Below are positions 1-8,876 of a stretch of DNA of 64,000 nucleotides, in pieces; within the stretch, counting starts at the first letter, position 1, and each line of letters starts with the position of its first letter. Below the pieces are notes generated by a model that was not told the DNA's origin, searched no databases, and worked only from the letters and a program-made list of their open reading frames with translations. The DNA comes from Streptomyces scabiei 87.22 (GTDB taxonomy: Bacteria; Actinomycetota; Actinomycetes; Streptomycetales; Streptomycetaceae): contig NC_013929.1 in assembly GCF_000091305.1 (NCBI RefSeq), positions 1 through 64,000 of the forward strand, given 5' to 3'. Position numbers and translations under genes: made by a program.

Positions 1-358
1 CCCGCGGAGCGGGTACCACATCGCTGCGCGATGTGCAAGCGAACACCCGTGCTGCGCACGGGTGTTGCGCTTCCGCTCCGCGGAAGCGCTGGCGATGGGC
101 TGCGCCCATCGCAGCAACTCGATTGCTGCGCAATCGAGTTGGGTCACATCGCTGCGCGATGTGCAGGGGAGGCGGTCGCTGCGCTCCCGCTGCCCACGCG
201 ATGCGTGGGCGGATCCCTTCGCTGCGCTTCAGGATCCGGTGGGACCGGCCGCTGCGGCGCCCGGCGCGGCGCGCGATGCGCGGTCGCCCGCTTGACGGGG
301 TGTCACGTGCGGCTAGTGAGGCCTTTAGTGCGGGAGTTGGGGCGTGCTCCGCACGCCC
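1..358. repeat. Streptomyces-type telomere (packed terminal palindromes)
   Basis: The first bases form a series of nearly contiguous perfect hairpins with 3-nt loops: 1-13 (stem 5, loop GGA), 17-35 (stem 8, loop TGC), 42-66 (stem 11, loop TGC), 67-89 (stem 10, loop TCC), 92-112 (stem 9, loop TGC), 116-140 (stem 11, loop TGC), 145-163 (same as 17-35) and 193-209 (stem 7, loop GAT). A further one lies at 340-358 (stem 8, loop TCC). The terminal CCCGCGGAGCGGG and the GCTGCGC hairpin centres match what is known of archetypal Streptomyces telomeres, where the 3' overhang folds and is patched using the terminal protein Tpg. Base 1 therefore looks like the true replicon end. From 359 to 505 only weaker GC-rich inverted repeats are seen and no convincing gene. 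Confidence 0.93.
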
Positions 359-505
359 GGGGGCGGGTCCGCTGCGCTCCCCCGCCTGACGGTCCTTCCG
401 GCTGCGCCTCCAGAATCTGGGGCCCACTGTCTCGGGCCGGGCTGGCTACCAGGGAGGGGGTCGCTCGTTCGTGTCGGGTTCTAGTGTAGCGCGCGCCTCA
501 GGTTG

Positions 506-1650
506 ATGCAGCATGTACCGTTGGCGGAAACACGGGACACCCCCCAACCACCCGGGCGGGGCGCGGGAAGCGAGGGCTCTTTGAATCCGTCAGGCTTCGA
601 AAAGCGCTTTGAAGCGCGGAACGAAATCCATCGTGAGGTTACTTCAGGGACGGACCCGGAGCTGATCCGCTATCGGATCGTGGCGCAGCGCGCCGATCCG
701 GAGCACCCGGGCGCATCGGTGGTGACGAACTACGCCTGCGGGCGGTCGGTCGAGGAGGCCGTCGCCAAGGCCCGCAAGGCGTTGGAGAAGCCGGACGGTC
801 TGTACGGGGACCAGGGCATGTACCGCGTGGTGGAGGTGGTCGAGGAGAGTCCGTCCAGCGAGCTCCGGCAGCAGGAGGGCGCCCGCCGGCGGTACCTCAC
901 CACCATCTGGGAGAACGCCACCACCACCGTGCGCGGCCGTGAGCCGGACAACCCAGATGCGGAACTCCTCAGCCGCCTGGACGACTTCTTCACCCGAGCC
1001 GTCGTCTTCCCCGACCCGCACACCAGCGGCGCCACCAGACCACGTTCGGCTGGACCAGCGAGAAGCCCTACATCCAGCACGCCAGCGACCCCGGCCACGC
1101 CCTGGCCCTGTTCCTCCTGGCCTACCTGGACCACCACGGCCTAGACCTGGAAACGGCCGTCCGCACCGGTGATCGTCCCGTTCTGCTGCCGTTGGCCAGG
1201 GGCCGGCCTTCGGCCCGTGACACAGAGGGAAGCGAGCCGTCGGCGGAACTCGTCGAGCGTGTCATGGACGTCTGCGAGCAGCACTACACGGCCGTGACCG
1301 GCACCAACTCCGAGCACTGGGACCAGGAGGCGTCCCGGGAACTCGTGGACATCTCCCTGCGGACCGTGCACCTGGCGGAGCCGGAGCGCTACCCGCAGAC
1401 GCTCGACGCGTACCTGCACGAGCACCAGGCGCGATTGAAGCGGCTGTGGCACCGCTACGGACCCGGCGGCATGTTCGCGGGCGAGCTCGTTCTGATCGAC
1501 CTGCCCGGCTGCTTCGTGCTGTGCGAGAGGATCGAGACGACCCCTCTCTGGCTCGAAGGGATCTGGACGCAGAAGGGCCAGGAGGAAATCGCGCTGGAAA
1601 GGCTTCAGAACAGTTGGCTGTACGACACGGGAGAGGAGGACGGACGATGA
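506..1650 (+). pseudogene. frameshifted hypothetical gene next to the terminal helicase
   Basis: I do not recognise a family. The first part (ATG 506, or TTG 503) encodes a charged protein whose reading is protein-like up to the motif FPDPH near 1021, after which that frame turns into Pro/Ser/Thr-rich noise. A second frame, shifted by one base, picks up at the same place with HQTTFGWTSEKPY and continues without a stop to TGA at 1648-1650, with credible composition including LVLIDLPGCFVLCER. The simplest reading is one gene of about 380 codons broken by a single-base indel around 1019-1025, either a real mutation or a sequencing error. Its stop overlaps the helicase start (ATGA at 1647-1650), so the two were probably co-translated. 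It is the first gene inward of the telomere. Confidence 0.6.
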
Positions 1651-4316
1651 GCAGGATTCCACTCAAGAAACACCAGATCGACCAGAAGTCGAGTTTCCGT
1701 AAATGGGTCGGATTCTCTGCAAGATCATCTGTACCCCCTCAGGGTGCCCGTGGCACAATCGTGTCGGCGACCGGGTCGGGAAAAACGATCATGGCTGCCG
1801 CAAGTGCGCTGGAGTGCTTCCCGGAGGGCCGGATCCTCGTGACCGTGCCGACCCTGGACCTGCTCGTGCAGACCGCCCAAGCGTGGCGGGCCGTGGGCCA
1901 CCGCTCCCCCATGGTCGCCGTGTGCTCGCTGGAGAACGACCCGGTGCTGAACGAGCTGGGGGTGCGCACCACCACCAACCCGATCCAGCTCGCCCTATGG
2001 GCCGGGCACGGGCCGGTCATCGTGTTCGCCACGTACGCCTCTCTCGTGGACCGCGAGGACTTCGACGACCCGACGGGCCAGGGGAAGGTTCGTGGGCCGC
2101 TGGAGGCCGCTCTGACGGGCGGGGAGCGGCTGTATGGACAGCAGATGGACGGTTTCGCGCTCGCCATCATCGACGAAGCCCACTCAACGGCAGGCGATCT
2201 TGGCAGGCCATGGGCGGCACTCCACGACAACACCCGCATCGCCGCCGACTTCCGGCTCTACCTCACCGCCACCCCACGCATCCTCGCCGCACCCCGCCCG
2301 CAGAAAGGCGCAGACGGCCAGGAGTTCGAGATCGCTTCAATGGGCCAAGACTCGGAAACCTACGGGCCATGGTTGGCAGAGCTCGGGCTCTCGGAGGCCA
2401 TCGAACGTGAAATCCTCGCCGGCTTCGAGATCGACGTCCTGGAAATCCGCGACCCCTCCCCCGTCCTCGGGGAATCAGAGGAAGCGCAGCGCGGCCGACG
2501 CCTGGCGCTCCTACAGACCGCACTTTTGGAGCACGCGGCCGCGTACAACCTCCGTACGGTCATGACCTTCCACCAGAAGGTGGAGGAGGCCGCGGCGTTC
2601 GCGGAGAAGATGCCAAAGACGGCAGCCGAGCTGTACGTGAACGACGCCTCCGACGACGACCTGGCGGCCGCGGACCGGCTACCGAAATCGTCCATCGACG
2701 CGGAGTTCTACGAGCTGGAAGCCAGCCGCCACGTACCCCCGGACCGGGTGTGGTCGGCGTGGCTGTGCGGCGACCACCTCGTCAGCGAACGCCGGGAGGT
2801 ACTGCGACAGTTCGCCAACGGAATCGACGCCACCAACCGGCGCGTACACCGGGCGTTCCTCGCCAGCGTTCGCGTGCTCGGAGAAGGCGTCGACATCACC
2901 GGCGAACGCGGAGTGGAGGCGATCTGCTTCGCCGACACCCGCGGCTCCCAGGTCGAGATCGTCCAGAACATCGGCCGTGCGCTCCGGCTCAACCGCGACG
3001 GCTCCACCAAGGTCGCCAGGATCATCGTGCCGATCTTCCTGGAACCCGGCGAAGACCCCACCGACATGGTCGCCTCCGCCAGCTTCCGCCCCCTCGTAGC
3101 GATCCTCCAAGGACTCCGCAGTCATGATGAACGACTCGTCGAACAGCTCGCCTCCCGCGCCCTGAGCAGCGGGAAGCGCAAGGTGCACATCCAACGCGAT
3201 GAGGACGGGCAGATCGTCGGGACCGGCGGCGAGAGCGACGGCGAGGACCAGGAGCAGGACGGCACCGGCGCCGCTGCCGAGTCGGCCCTGCTCCACTTCT
3301 CCAGCCCGCGCGACGCCGCCACGATCGCCGCGTTCCTGCGCACCCGCGTCTACCGGCCCGAATCCCTGGTGTGGCTGGAGGGCTACCAAGCCCTCATCCG
3401 CTGGCGGAAGGAGAACGAGATCACCGGCCTCTACGCCGTGCCCTACGGCGTTGAGGTGGAAGTAGGGGTCACGAAGGATTTTCCGCTTGGGCGCTGGGTC
3501 CACCAGCAGAGGAAGGCGCTGCGGGCCGGGGAGCTGGAGGAGCGGCGCAAGACCCTGCTGGACGCGCCGGAGGCCGGGATGGTCTGGGAGCCCGGAGAGG
3601 AAGCCTGGGAGACCAAGCTCGCCGCACTCCGGTCCTACCGGCAGGCCACCGGCCACCTCGCCCCCCGCCAGGACGCCCTCTGGGGCGAGAGCGAAGCCGA
3701 GGGCCTGGTGCCCATCGGGCAGCACATCGCCAACCTCCGGCGGAAAGGCGGCCTGGGCAAGGACCCGAAGCGGGCGGAGGAGCGCGCCAAGCAACTAGCG
3801 GCGGTCGATGAGGACTGGAACTGCCCGTGGCCGCTGGACTGGCAGCGCCACTACCGCGTCCTCGCCGACTTGGTCGACGCCGACGGCCACCTGCCCGACA
3901 TCGCACCCGGCGTGCTCATGGACGGCGACGACATCGGACGATGGCTCCAACGGCAGGCCCAGCCGGCTACTTGGGCGCAGCTGTCGACCGAGCAGCAGGA
4001 GCGGCTGTCCAAGCTGGGTGTGAAGCCCGTCCAGGCGCCGTCTCCGCCCCCTGCGGCTACGCGTGCGACGAAGGGCCCGGGCAAGGCACAGCAGGCCTTC
4101 CAGCGCGGCCTGGCAGCCCTCGCACAATGGGTCGAACGGGAAGGCGCCCACCGGCCTGTCCCGCGCGGCCACGCTGAAGAGATCGCGGTCGACGGCGAGA
4201 CGGAGCCGGTGGCCGTGAGACTGGGCGTATGGGTCTCCAACACCAAATCGAGGCGTGACAAGCTCACCCAGGACCAGCTCGACGCACTGGGGAAGCTGGG
4301 CATCGACTGGATCTGA
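1647..4316 (+). CDS. ttrA: terminal TtrA-like DEAH helicase with helicase-associated domains
   Basis: 889-aa superfamily 2 helicase. Walker A ATGSGKT lies at residues 41-47, DEAH at 176-179, LTATP near 206-210, and the C-terminal RecA lobe contains QNIGRALR. The C-terminal third holds helicase-associated (HA) repeats with conserved Trp spacing (WETKLAALRSYR, WQRHYRVLADLV, and a last repeat ending LGKLGIDWI). I start it at ATG 1647, which overlaps the upstream stop and follows a GAGGAGG ribosome site at about 1633-1639; a longer in-frame reading from 1446 overlaps the upstream gene and has no such site. Helicases of this architecture sit beside Streptomyces telomeres, and TtrA is implicated in conjugal transfer of linear replicons. 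Position, orientation inward from the end and domain order fit that family; the exact biochemical activity is inferred. Confidence 0.85.
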   Translation: MSRIPLKKHQIDQKSSFRKWVGFSARSSVPPQGARGTIVSATGSGKTIMAAASALECFPEGRILVTVPTLDLLVQTAQAWRAVGHRSPMVAVCSLENDPVLNELGVRTTTNPIQLALWAGHGPVIVFATYASLVDREDFDDPTGQGKVRGPLEAALTGGERLYGQQMDGFALAIIDEAHSTAGDLGRPWAALHDNTRIAADFRLYLTATPRILAAPRPQKGADGQEFEIASMGQDSETYGPWLAELGLSEAIEREILAGFEIDVLEIRDPSPVLGESEEAQRGRRLALLQTALLEHAAAYNLRTVMTFHQKVEEAAAFAEKMPKTAAELYVNDASDDDLAAADRLPKSSIDAEFYELEASRHVPPDRVWSAWLCGDHLVSERREVLRQFANGIDATNRRVHRAFLASVRVLGEGVDITGERGVEAICFADTRGSQVEIVQNIGRALRLNRDGSTKVARIIVPIFLEPGEDPTDMVASASFRPLVAILQGLRSHDERLVEQLASRALSSGKRKVHIQRDEDGQIVGTGGESDGEDQEQDGTGAAAESALLHFSSPRDAATIAAFLRTRVYRPESLVWLEGYQALIRWRKENEITGLYAVPYGVEVEVGVTKDFPLGRWVHQQRKALRAGELEERRKTLLDAPEAGMVWEPGEEAWETKLAALRSYRQATGHLAPRQDALWGESEAEGLVPIGQHIANLRRKGGLGKDPKRAEERAKQLAAVDEDWNCPWPLDWQRHYRVLADLVDADGHLPDIAPGVLMDGDDIGRWLQRQAQPATWAQLSTEQQERLSKLGVKPVQAPSPPPAATRATKGPGKAQQAFQRGLAALAQWVEREGAHRPVPRGHAEEIAVDGETEPVAVRLGVWVSNTKSRRDKLTQDQLDALGKLGIDWI

Positions 4317-4363
4317 CGGTCGTCGGCAAGGCCCCTCTCGTTTGGCATCGATCCGAGGCTGGG

Positions 4364-4939
4364 TCAGGGGCGCGGGGGTGGTGTGGTGAGGTACGGGGCG
4401 AGTTGGGCTTCGAGGTCGGCGATGCGTTTGTCCATGAAGCGGTTGTTCTGGCGGGCGCTGGTCAGTCGTTCTTGAATCTGCTGGTTGTCCTGGGTGAGTT
4501 GTCGTACGTGCTGCTTAAGCGTGGTGTTCTCGGTGACGATGCGCTGAAGTGCGCCTTCGGGGAGATCGTGTTCGAGGTCGCGGATCTTGCCGAGGAGTTC
4601 TGCGATGCGGGTGCGCTGGGTGCGGATTTCGCGCTGGGCTTGGGTGAGTGCGTCTTCGGCGTTGAGTGCACGTTCCTTCCAGGCGGACTGTGCGCGGCTG
4701 GCGCTGCTGGAGACTCCGGGATGGGGTCTGCTTGTGCGGGTGGCCTGTTCGATCAGGGCTCTGGCCTGCTGGTTTTGATAGAGGAAGGTGCGTGAGACGC
4801 GGGCGGTACGGGCGAGGGCTGCGACGGTGACAGGCGTGTGGTCGCGGGCTGCGGCCGCCAGGGCGGTCTGGAGGCGTTCGAGCATCTCCTGGGTGGCTTG
4901 GCGGCGGGCTTGGACGGCCGCGTCGGTGCGGGGGCTCAT
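4364..4939 (-). CDS. tnpC: TnpC-like transposition accessory protein (DUF6262-like)
   Basis: 191-aa protein starting at ATG 4939, which overlaps the TnpB stop as ATGA. A much longer upstream in-frame extension is Arg/Pro/His-rich and is antisense-like noise from TnpB, so I reject it. The N-terminal part contains a helix-turn-helix-like segment (VAALARTARVSRTFLYQN, about residues 40-57), the signature of the small DUF6262/TnpC proteins that accompany Tn554-type recombinases. The rest is a long heptad-like coiled coil rich in Glu, Gln and Arg. TnpC of Tn554 is an auxiliary factor that stimulates and orients transposition rather than a recombinase. Its role here is inferred from family and position as the last gene of the set. 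Confidence 0.78.
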   Translation of the reverse strand: MSPRTDAAVQARRQATQEMLERLQTALAAAARDHTPVTVAALARTARVSRTFLYQNQQARALIEQATRTSRPHPGVSSSASRAQSAWKERALNAEDALTQAQREIRTQRTRIAELLGKIRDLEHDLPEGALQRIVTENTTLKQHVRQLTQDNQQIQERLTSARQNNRFMDKRIADLEAQLAPYLTTPPPRP

Positions 4940-7530
4940 GGCTGTCCTGTGGCGTCGTCGGGGGCCTGAAGTGCTGCGAGGTCTCGGGCGCGGAAGGCGG
5001 TGCTCCAGGTGCGGTGGAAGTAGTCCTGTGGGCGCCGCAGGTCGAGGGTGAGGGCTTCGTCGAGGATGCCGAGGGCGGCCAGGGCCTGTTCGAGTCCTTT
5101 GATGGCTTTGGCGGTGGGTTCGAAGACGGTGTGGAGGTAGTCGGCGGTGGCGTCGTCGGGGGCGTTCTCGGCGATGGAGCGCCACTGTTCGGCTTTGCGT
5201 CGCCAGTAGAGGAGGTCTGCGCCGGAGAGGACGAAGTTGTCGCAGTTCTCGCAGTCGAGTTTCCAGGGGCAGGCTCCGCCGTCTACGACGGGTTGGTAGG
5301 TGCAGAATCCGCCGTCGGCGGGGGTGCTGCGGCGGGAGAGGTCCAGGGCCAGGGCGAGGGCTGTCTCGCGGTCTATGGGGGTGGTGTCGCCGGAGAGGAG
5401 TTCGCCTGGGTGGGGTGCCCCGGGCCCGGCTACCCAGACGGTGTTCAGGACGTCTTCGAGGTCGCTGTTGGTGATCTTCACGTAGTGCTCGGCCATGCGT
5501 TCGGAGAGCTGGCCGAGGTAGCGGCGGATGTGGGTGAGCGTGGCGCCGGCGCGCAGCAGGTTGGTGGCCAGGGTGTGGCGGGCCTGGTGGGCGACGTAGG
5601 CGCCGCCGAGGTCGAGGCCGGCGATCCAGGTCTTGAAGCGCTGGTTGAAGTGTCCGTAGGAGATCGGCTGCCGGCCGTTGGGGTTGCGGATGCGGGAGGG
5701 GAACAAAGCCAGGCCGGGGCGTTCAGCGGCTGTTGGGGTGCGGCCGTAACGTTTTTCGAAGCGGTGGAGTGTCTTGGTTCGGCGGGCATCGAGGCACTGG
5801 TAGACGGGCTCGGGGATGCGGATGCCCTCGTTGTAGTTGCCGACCTTGGTCTGGTCGTGCCACAGCATGGCCAGACCGCGGTAGCGGCCGATGCAGTCCA
5901 GGCGCAGTCCGACGACCTCGCTGCAGCGGCGCCCGGTGGCGACGATGGTCTCCCAGATGTCCCGCAGGCCCCGGTCGTTGAGGTCGAGTTCCTCAAGGCG
6001 GCGCAGATTGGTCTCGTCGGTCAGGGCGCGGGCGACGTCGTCGCTGAAAGGGTTGCGGGAGCGCTGTTTGATGCCGGTGCCGCCGAAGGGGATGGCGGTC
6101 AGGAAGCCGGTGTCGATGCCGAGGCGTTCGGCGTGGCCGGCGGTGATGGCGCTGTAGAGCAGCTTGCGGGATTGGTTGAAGACGAATTGGCAGCTCAGAT
6201 CGGTGACGGTGGGGGATCGTCCGTCGACCAGGACCATGCCCAGGGACGGCAGACTGTGGCGGGCGCGGTGGCGCTGGTCGGCGACGAACCGCTCGGCGTG
6301 CTCACGGCGCAGCGCGGTGTGGTCGTGGCCGGCGTCGGGGGCGTCGGCTTGGAGGAAGACGCCCAGTTCGACGGCGGCGCGGCGCATCTGGTCGAAGGGG
6401 CCTCGGGTGCGGGGGCACTGCGGTGAACGGAGCAACTCGGCGAGGTGGTCCCAGAGCAGGTCGCGCAGCCACCGCTGCGGTACGGCGGTGATGTCGAAGT
6501 GGCTCTGGGCGTTCTTGAAGCGCCGTCCGAAGTGATCGGTCTCCAGGAAGCCGGCGTCCTTGGTGTCGGAGGGGCTGTAGTAGACGCAGCGCAGACCGTT
6601 GATGATCTCCCAGATGATTTTGCGGACCTCGGAGTCCATCTGCTTGCGTGTCAGGCCTGCGTAGCCTTCGTCGTGCAGGTCCATCAGGGACGTGATGCTG
6701 CCCCGCCAGCAGTATCTGACGAGATTCCTGATGCCGTTGGTGCTCCATTCGGAGTGCTGTGCGGCCTGGGCATGGGTGTGCAGGCCCCACTGGATCTCGG
6801 CCCGCAGCAGCGGGGACAGGCCATGAAGGTTGACCAGCCCTGGCTGCGTGACCGGCTCCGCAGCGGCGCACCAGGCACGGAATGTCTTCTCGTCGCCGTA
6901 GGTCACCGGGAGCGGTCGGCCGTCCTTGAGGGGACCGCGTGAGTTCTGCGACCGGGCTCCTCCCGGACGGTTGTCGATCTTGTACCGGTTCAGGTGCTGG
7001 AGGCACAGCCCCAGTGAGGTGCAGGCCAGGAACGGGCACCGTGCCTGGCACAGGCCGTAGCCGGGAAGCGGGTCCTGTGTACGGGCCCAGTGTTCGAACC
7101 GGTCCTGGTCCATGCCGGCGGCCTCCCCGTAGTGCCATCTGGTCTGGTGCTGCTGGCACAGCCGGGTGGTGGGACTGATCGCCGGGCGGTCGGGACAGAC
7201 CAGGCACCGGCCGTAATCCACTCCCCGCGCGGCCGGCAGAGCACCGGCCGCGTCCATGAAGGCGCGCTTGGCCTGCCCCGCCCGCTCGGCCTGCTCCCAC
7301 TCCAGGTTGTGCGTGTTGCACAGGTTGTGGCTGACCCGGCGGATGCGCAGACAGCCGTCAACGGCGCACTGCCAGGCGTAAACCGGGTGCTGAGGCGGGA
7401 TGAAGATCAGCGGGTCGCGGAAGAGCGGGTCGAATGCGGGGGCGTCGATGAGGGCTGTGAGCAGTTCGAGGCGGTCGCGGCCGACGCGGGTGGTGTCGGT
7501 GCGGCCGGGCAGCAGCGTCAGAGAAATCAC
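4936..7530 (-). CDS. tnpB: TnpB-like large tyrosine recombinase
   Basis: 864-aa protein starting at GTG 7530, overlapping the TnpA stop. The N-terminal 200 residues contain repeated Cys/His clusters (CAVDGC...CNTH, CLVC...CQQH, CPFLAC...CLQH), probably zinc-binding. The catalytic domain follows: Arg within ATGRRCSEVVGLRLD, then HQARHTLATNLL (the HxxR box), LGQLSE, and the likely nucleophile Tyr in MAEHYVKI. A final Cys cluster (CTYQ...CPWKLDCENC) closes the protein, as in Tn554 TnpB relatives. It presumably acts together with TnpA in strand exchange. The catalytic residues are all present, so it looks functional. Confidence 0.82.
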   Translation of the reverse strand: MISLTLLPGRTDTTRVGRDRLELLTALIDAPAFDPLFRDPLIFIPPQHPVYAWQCAVDGCLRIRRVSHNLCNTHNLEWEQAERAGQAKRAFMDAAGALPAARGVDYGRCLVCPDRPAISPTTRLCQQHQTRWHYGEAAGMDQDRFEHWARTQDPLPGYGLCQARCPFLACTSLGLCLQHLNRYKIDNRPGGARSQNSRGPLKDGRPLPVTYGDEKTFRAWCAAAEPVTQPGLVNLHGLSPLLRAEIQWGLHTHAQAAQHSEWSTNGIRNLVRYCWRGSITSLMDLHDEGYAGLTRKQMDSEVRKIIWEIINGLRCVYYSPSDTKDAGFLETDHFGRRFKNAQSHFDITAVPQRWLRDLLWDHLAELLRSPQCPRTRGPFDQMRRAAVELGVFLQADAPDAGHDHTALRREHAERFVADQRHRARHSLPSLGMVLVDGRSPTVTDLSCQFVFNQSRKLLYSAITAGHAERLGIDTGFLTAIPFGGTGIKQRSRNPFSDDVARALTDETNLRRLEELDLNDRGLRDIWETIVATGRRCSEVVGLRLDCIGRYRGLAMLWHDQTKVGNYNEGIRIPEPVYQCLDARRTKTLHRFEKRYGRTPTAAERPGLALFPSRIRNPNGRQPISYGHFNQRFKTWIAGLDLGGAYVAHQARHTLATNLLRAGATLTHIRRYLGQLSERMAEHYVKITNSDLEDVLNTVWVAGPGAPHPGELLSGDTTPIDRETALALALDLSRRSTPADGGFCTYQPVVDGGACPWKLDCENCDNFVLSGADLLYWRRKAEQWRSIAENAPDDATADYLHTVFEPTAKAIKGLEQALAALGILDEALTLDLRRPQDYFHRTWSTAFRARDLAALQAPDDATGQP

Positions 7531-8687
7531 GGCCGTGCCCCCCACACCTGTTCCAGCGCCGCGGCGAAGACCGGGTCGTGGACGTCCACATGGCCGTAGA
7601 CCTGCTCGACGGTCGCGGCCGAGGCCCAGCCGCCGGCCTCCCGCGCGATCACCGCGTTGCCCCGTGCGGCGTCCAGCACCGCGGTGGCGAAGCTGTGCCG
7701 GAAGGCGTGCGGTACCACCCGTCCGATCTGACCACGGGCCGCGGCCCGGCGCAGCATGCCGCGGGCCGCGGCAGTGGTCCACGGTTGGCCTCGGGAGGGA
7801 CCGTGCAGGCTGACCAGGAGCATGCCGTGAGCGGTCTGGGCGGGGTACTGGGTGGTGATGTACTCGAAGTAGGTGTGGATCATCGCCGGGCTCGCCCGGC
7901 GTACCGTCCCGCCGCTTACGACGTTGTCCTGCCAGGTCCAGGGTGTCTTGGTCTTGACCCGGGCCCGGTTGGCGTTGTCCTCACGGTGGCAGATGTGCAC
8001 GTGCGGCCCCCGGCACTGACCGCACGCGGCCTGCTCGCGCAGGTGGAGGTCGACCAGGCGCAGCCCGCACAGCTCGCCGATCCGGAAACCGCCGTCGGCC
8101 AACCACGTGACCACCATCCGGTCCCGCGCGCACGACACCGCCCCCGACAGCACCTCCCGGGCGCCCTCGGGCAGCATCTTCGGATGCCGGCGGATCTGCT
8201 CCGCCGGAGCCAGGGGGTTCGCGGGCATGCTGTGCAGGACGTGCCCGAGCATCGCCCGCCGCCGATCCACCCGCGTCGGCAAACGCGTCACACGCAGCGC
8301 CTCCGCCAGTGCAGGGTTCACGCCGTGGGTGCCCAGGCGGAGGTAGAAGCCCTTCAGGCAGGCCGCCGTGGTCTTCAACGCGCTGTGCCCGTACGGGCGT
8401 TTGTTCTCCCGCCACGGCAGACCGAACGGCCCCGGATAATCCGCCCCCAGAGCCGCCATGTAGTGCCGCAGATCCTCCAGCGACACCGACTCCACCGTCA
8501 GGCCCGCGAAGCGGAGCCAGCGCAGATGATCCACCAGCACATACGCGTACGTACGATCCGTGCCCGCCCGACAGGCACGCAAGAACCCGTCCGCCTCCGC
8601 CACAAGCGTGCAGTCCGTATCCACGACCGTGTAGGACACCTGACCGTTCCCACGGACGATCTCCTGGACCCGTAACTCGCCCACCAC
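7527..8687 (-). CDS. tnpA: TnpA-like tyrosine recombinase
   Basis: About 386 aa if started at GTG 8687 (VVGELRVQEIV). An in-frame ATG at 8813 would add 42 Gly/Pro/Arg-rich residues that do not look like protein, so I prefer the internal start, though 8684 is equally possible. It has an N-terminal SAM-like DNA-binding domain (YVLVDHLRWLRFAGL) and a C-terminal catalytic domain with Arg in GGFRIGELCGLRLVDL, HAFRHSFATAVL (HxxR) and the nucleophile region VEQVYGHVDVHD. Its length and gene order match TnpA of Tn554. A short inverted repeat (GTGACGG 8818-8824 / CCGTCAC 8835-8841) lies upstream and could be regulatory or an element end. Confidence 0.8.
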   Translation of the reverse strand: MVGELRVQEIVRGNGQVSYTVVDTDCTLVAEADGFLRACRAGTDRTYAYVLVDHLRWLRFAGLTVESVSLEDLRHYMAALGADYPGPFGLPWRENKRPYGHSALKTTAACLKGFYLRLGTHGVNPALAEALRVTRLPTRVDRRRAMLGHVLHSMPANPLAPAEQIRRHPKMLPEGAREVLSGAVSCARDRMVVTWLADGGFRIGELCGLRLVDLHLREQAACGQCRGPHVHICHREDNANRARVKTKTPWTWQDNVVSGGTVRRASPAMIHTYFEYITTQYPAQTAHGMLLVSLHGPSRGQPWTTAAARGMLRRAAARGQIGRVVPHAFRHSFATAVLDAARGNAVIAREAGGWASAATVEQVYGHVDVHDPVFAAALEQVWGARP

Positions 8688-8876
8688 CAACCGACCACCC
8701 ACCCGCTGCCGCCCCCTCCAGCCCCAGGGCCGCCCCGCTGGCGGCGCTCCCGGCCCCGAGTCCACACCCCTCCCCCGGCCCCGCGGACCACTCCACGCGA
8801 ACGTCACACACACCCAGGTGACGGTTGGTAAAGTCCGTCACCCTCACACGCCAGAAGGGCAACTTCGCTGCCGACG

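Larger units (their letters stand above)
4364..8687 (-). mobile_element. Tn554-type transposon gene set tnpA-tnpB-tnpC
   Basis: Three leftward genes overlap by 4 bases each (GTGA at 7527-7530, ATGA at 4936-4939): two tyrosine recombinases and a small coiled-coil protein. This is the TnpA-TnpB-TnpC order of Tn554 and its actinobacterial relatives, which insert site-specifically and leave no terminal inverted repeats. Element boundaries are not visible to me, so only the gene span is given. All three frames look intact, unlike the related decayed set at 33.6-35.9 kb. Confidence 0.8.

Noticed and set aside
1..360. CRISPR-like repetition in the first 360 bases
   Set aside because: The repeats are different hairpins of varying stem length with tiny loops, without equal spacers; they are telomeric palindromes.
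31..500. Overlapping open frames within the telomere
   Set aside because: They arise from stop-free GC-rich palindromes, have no ribosome site and no protein-like composition.
5014..6426. Long plus-strand frame opposite tnpB
   Set aside because: Val/Gly/Ala-rich antisense reading of a clear recombinase gene.
7578..8675. Plus-strand frame opposite tnpA
   Set aside because: Antisense reading of the recombinase, no start signal or motif.
8818..8841. GTGACGG / CCGTCAC inverted repeat as a terminator
   Set aside because: A 10-base spacer and short stem without a T-run; at most an operator or element end.
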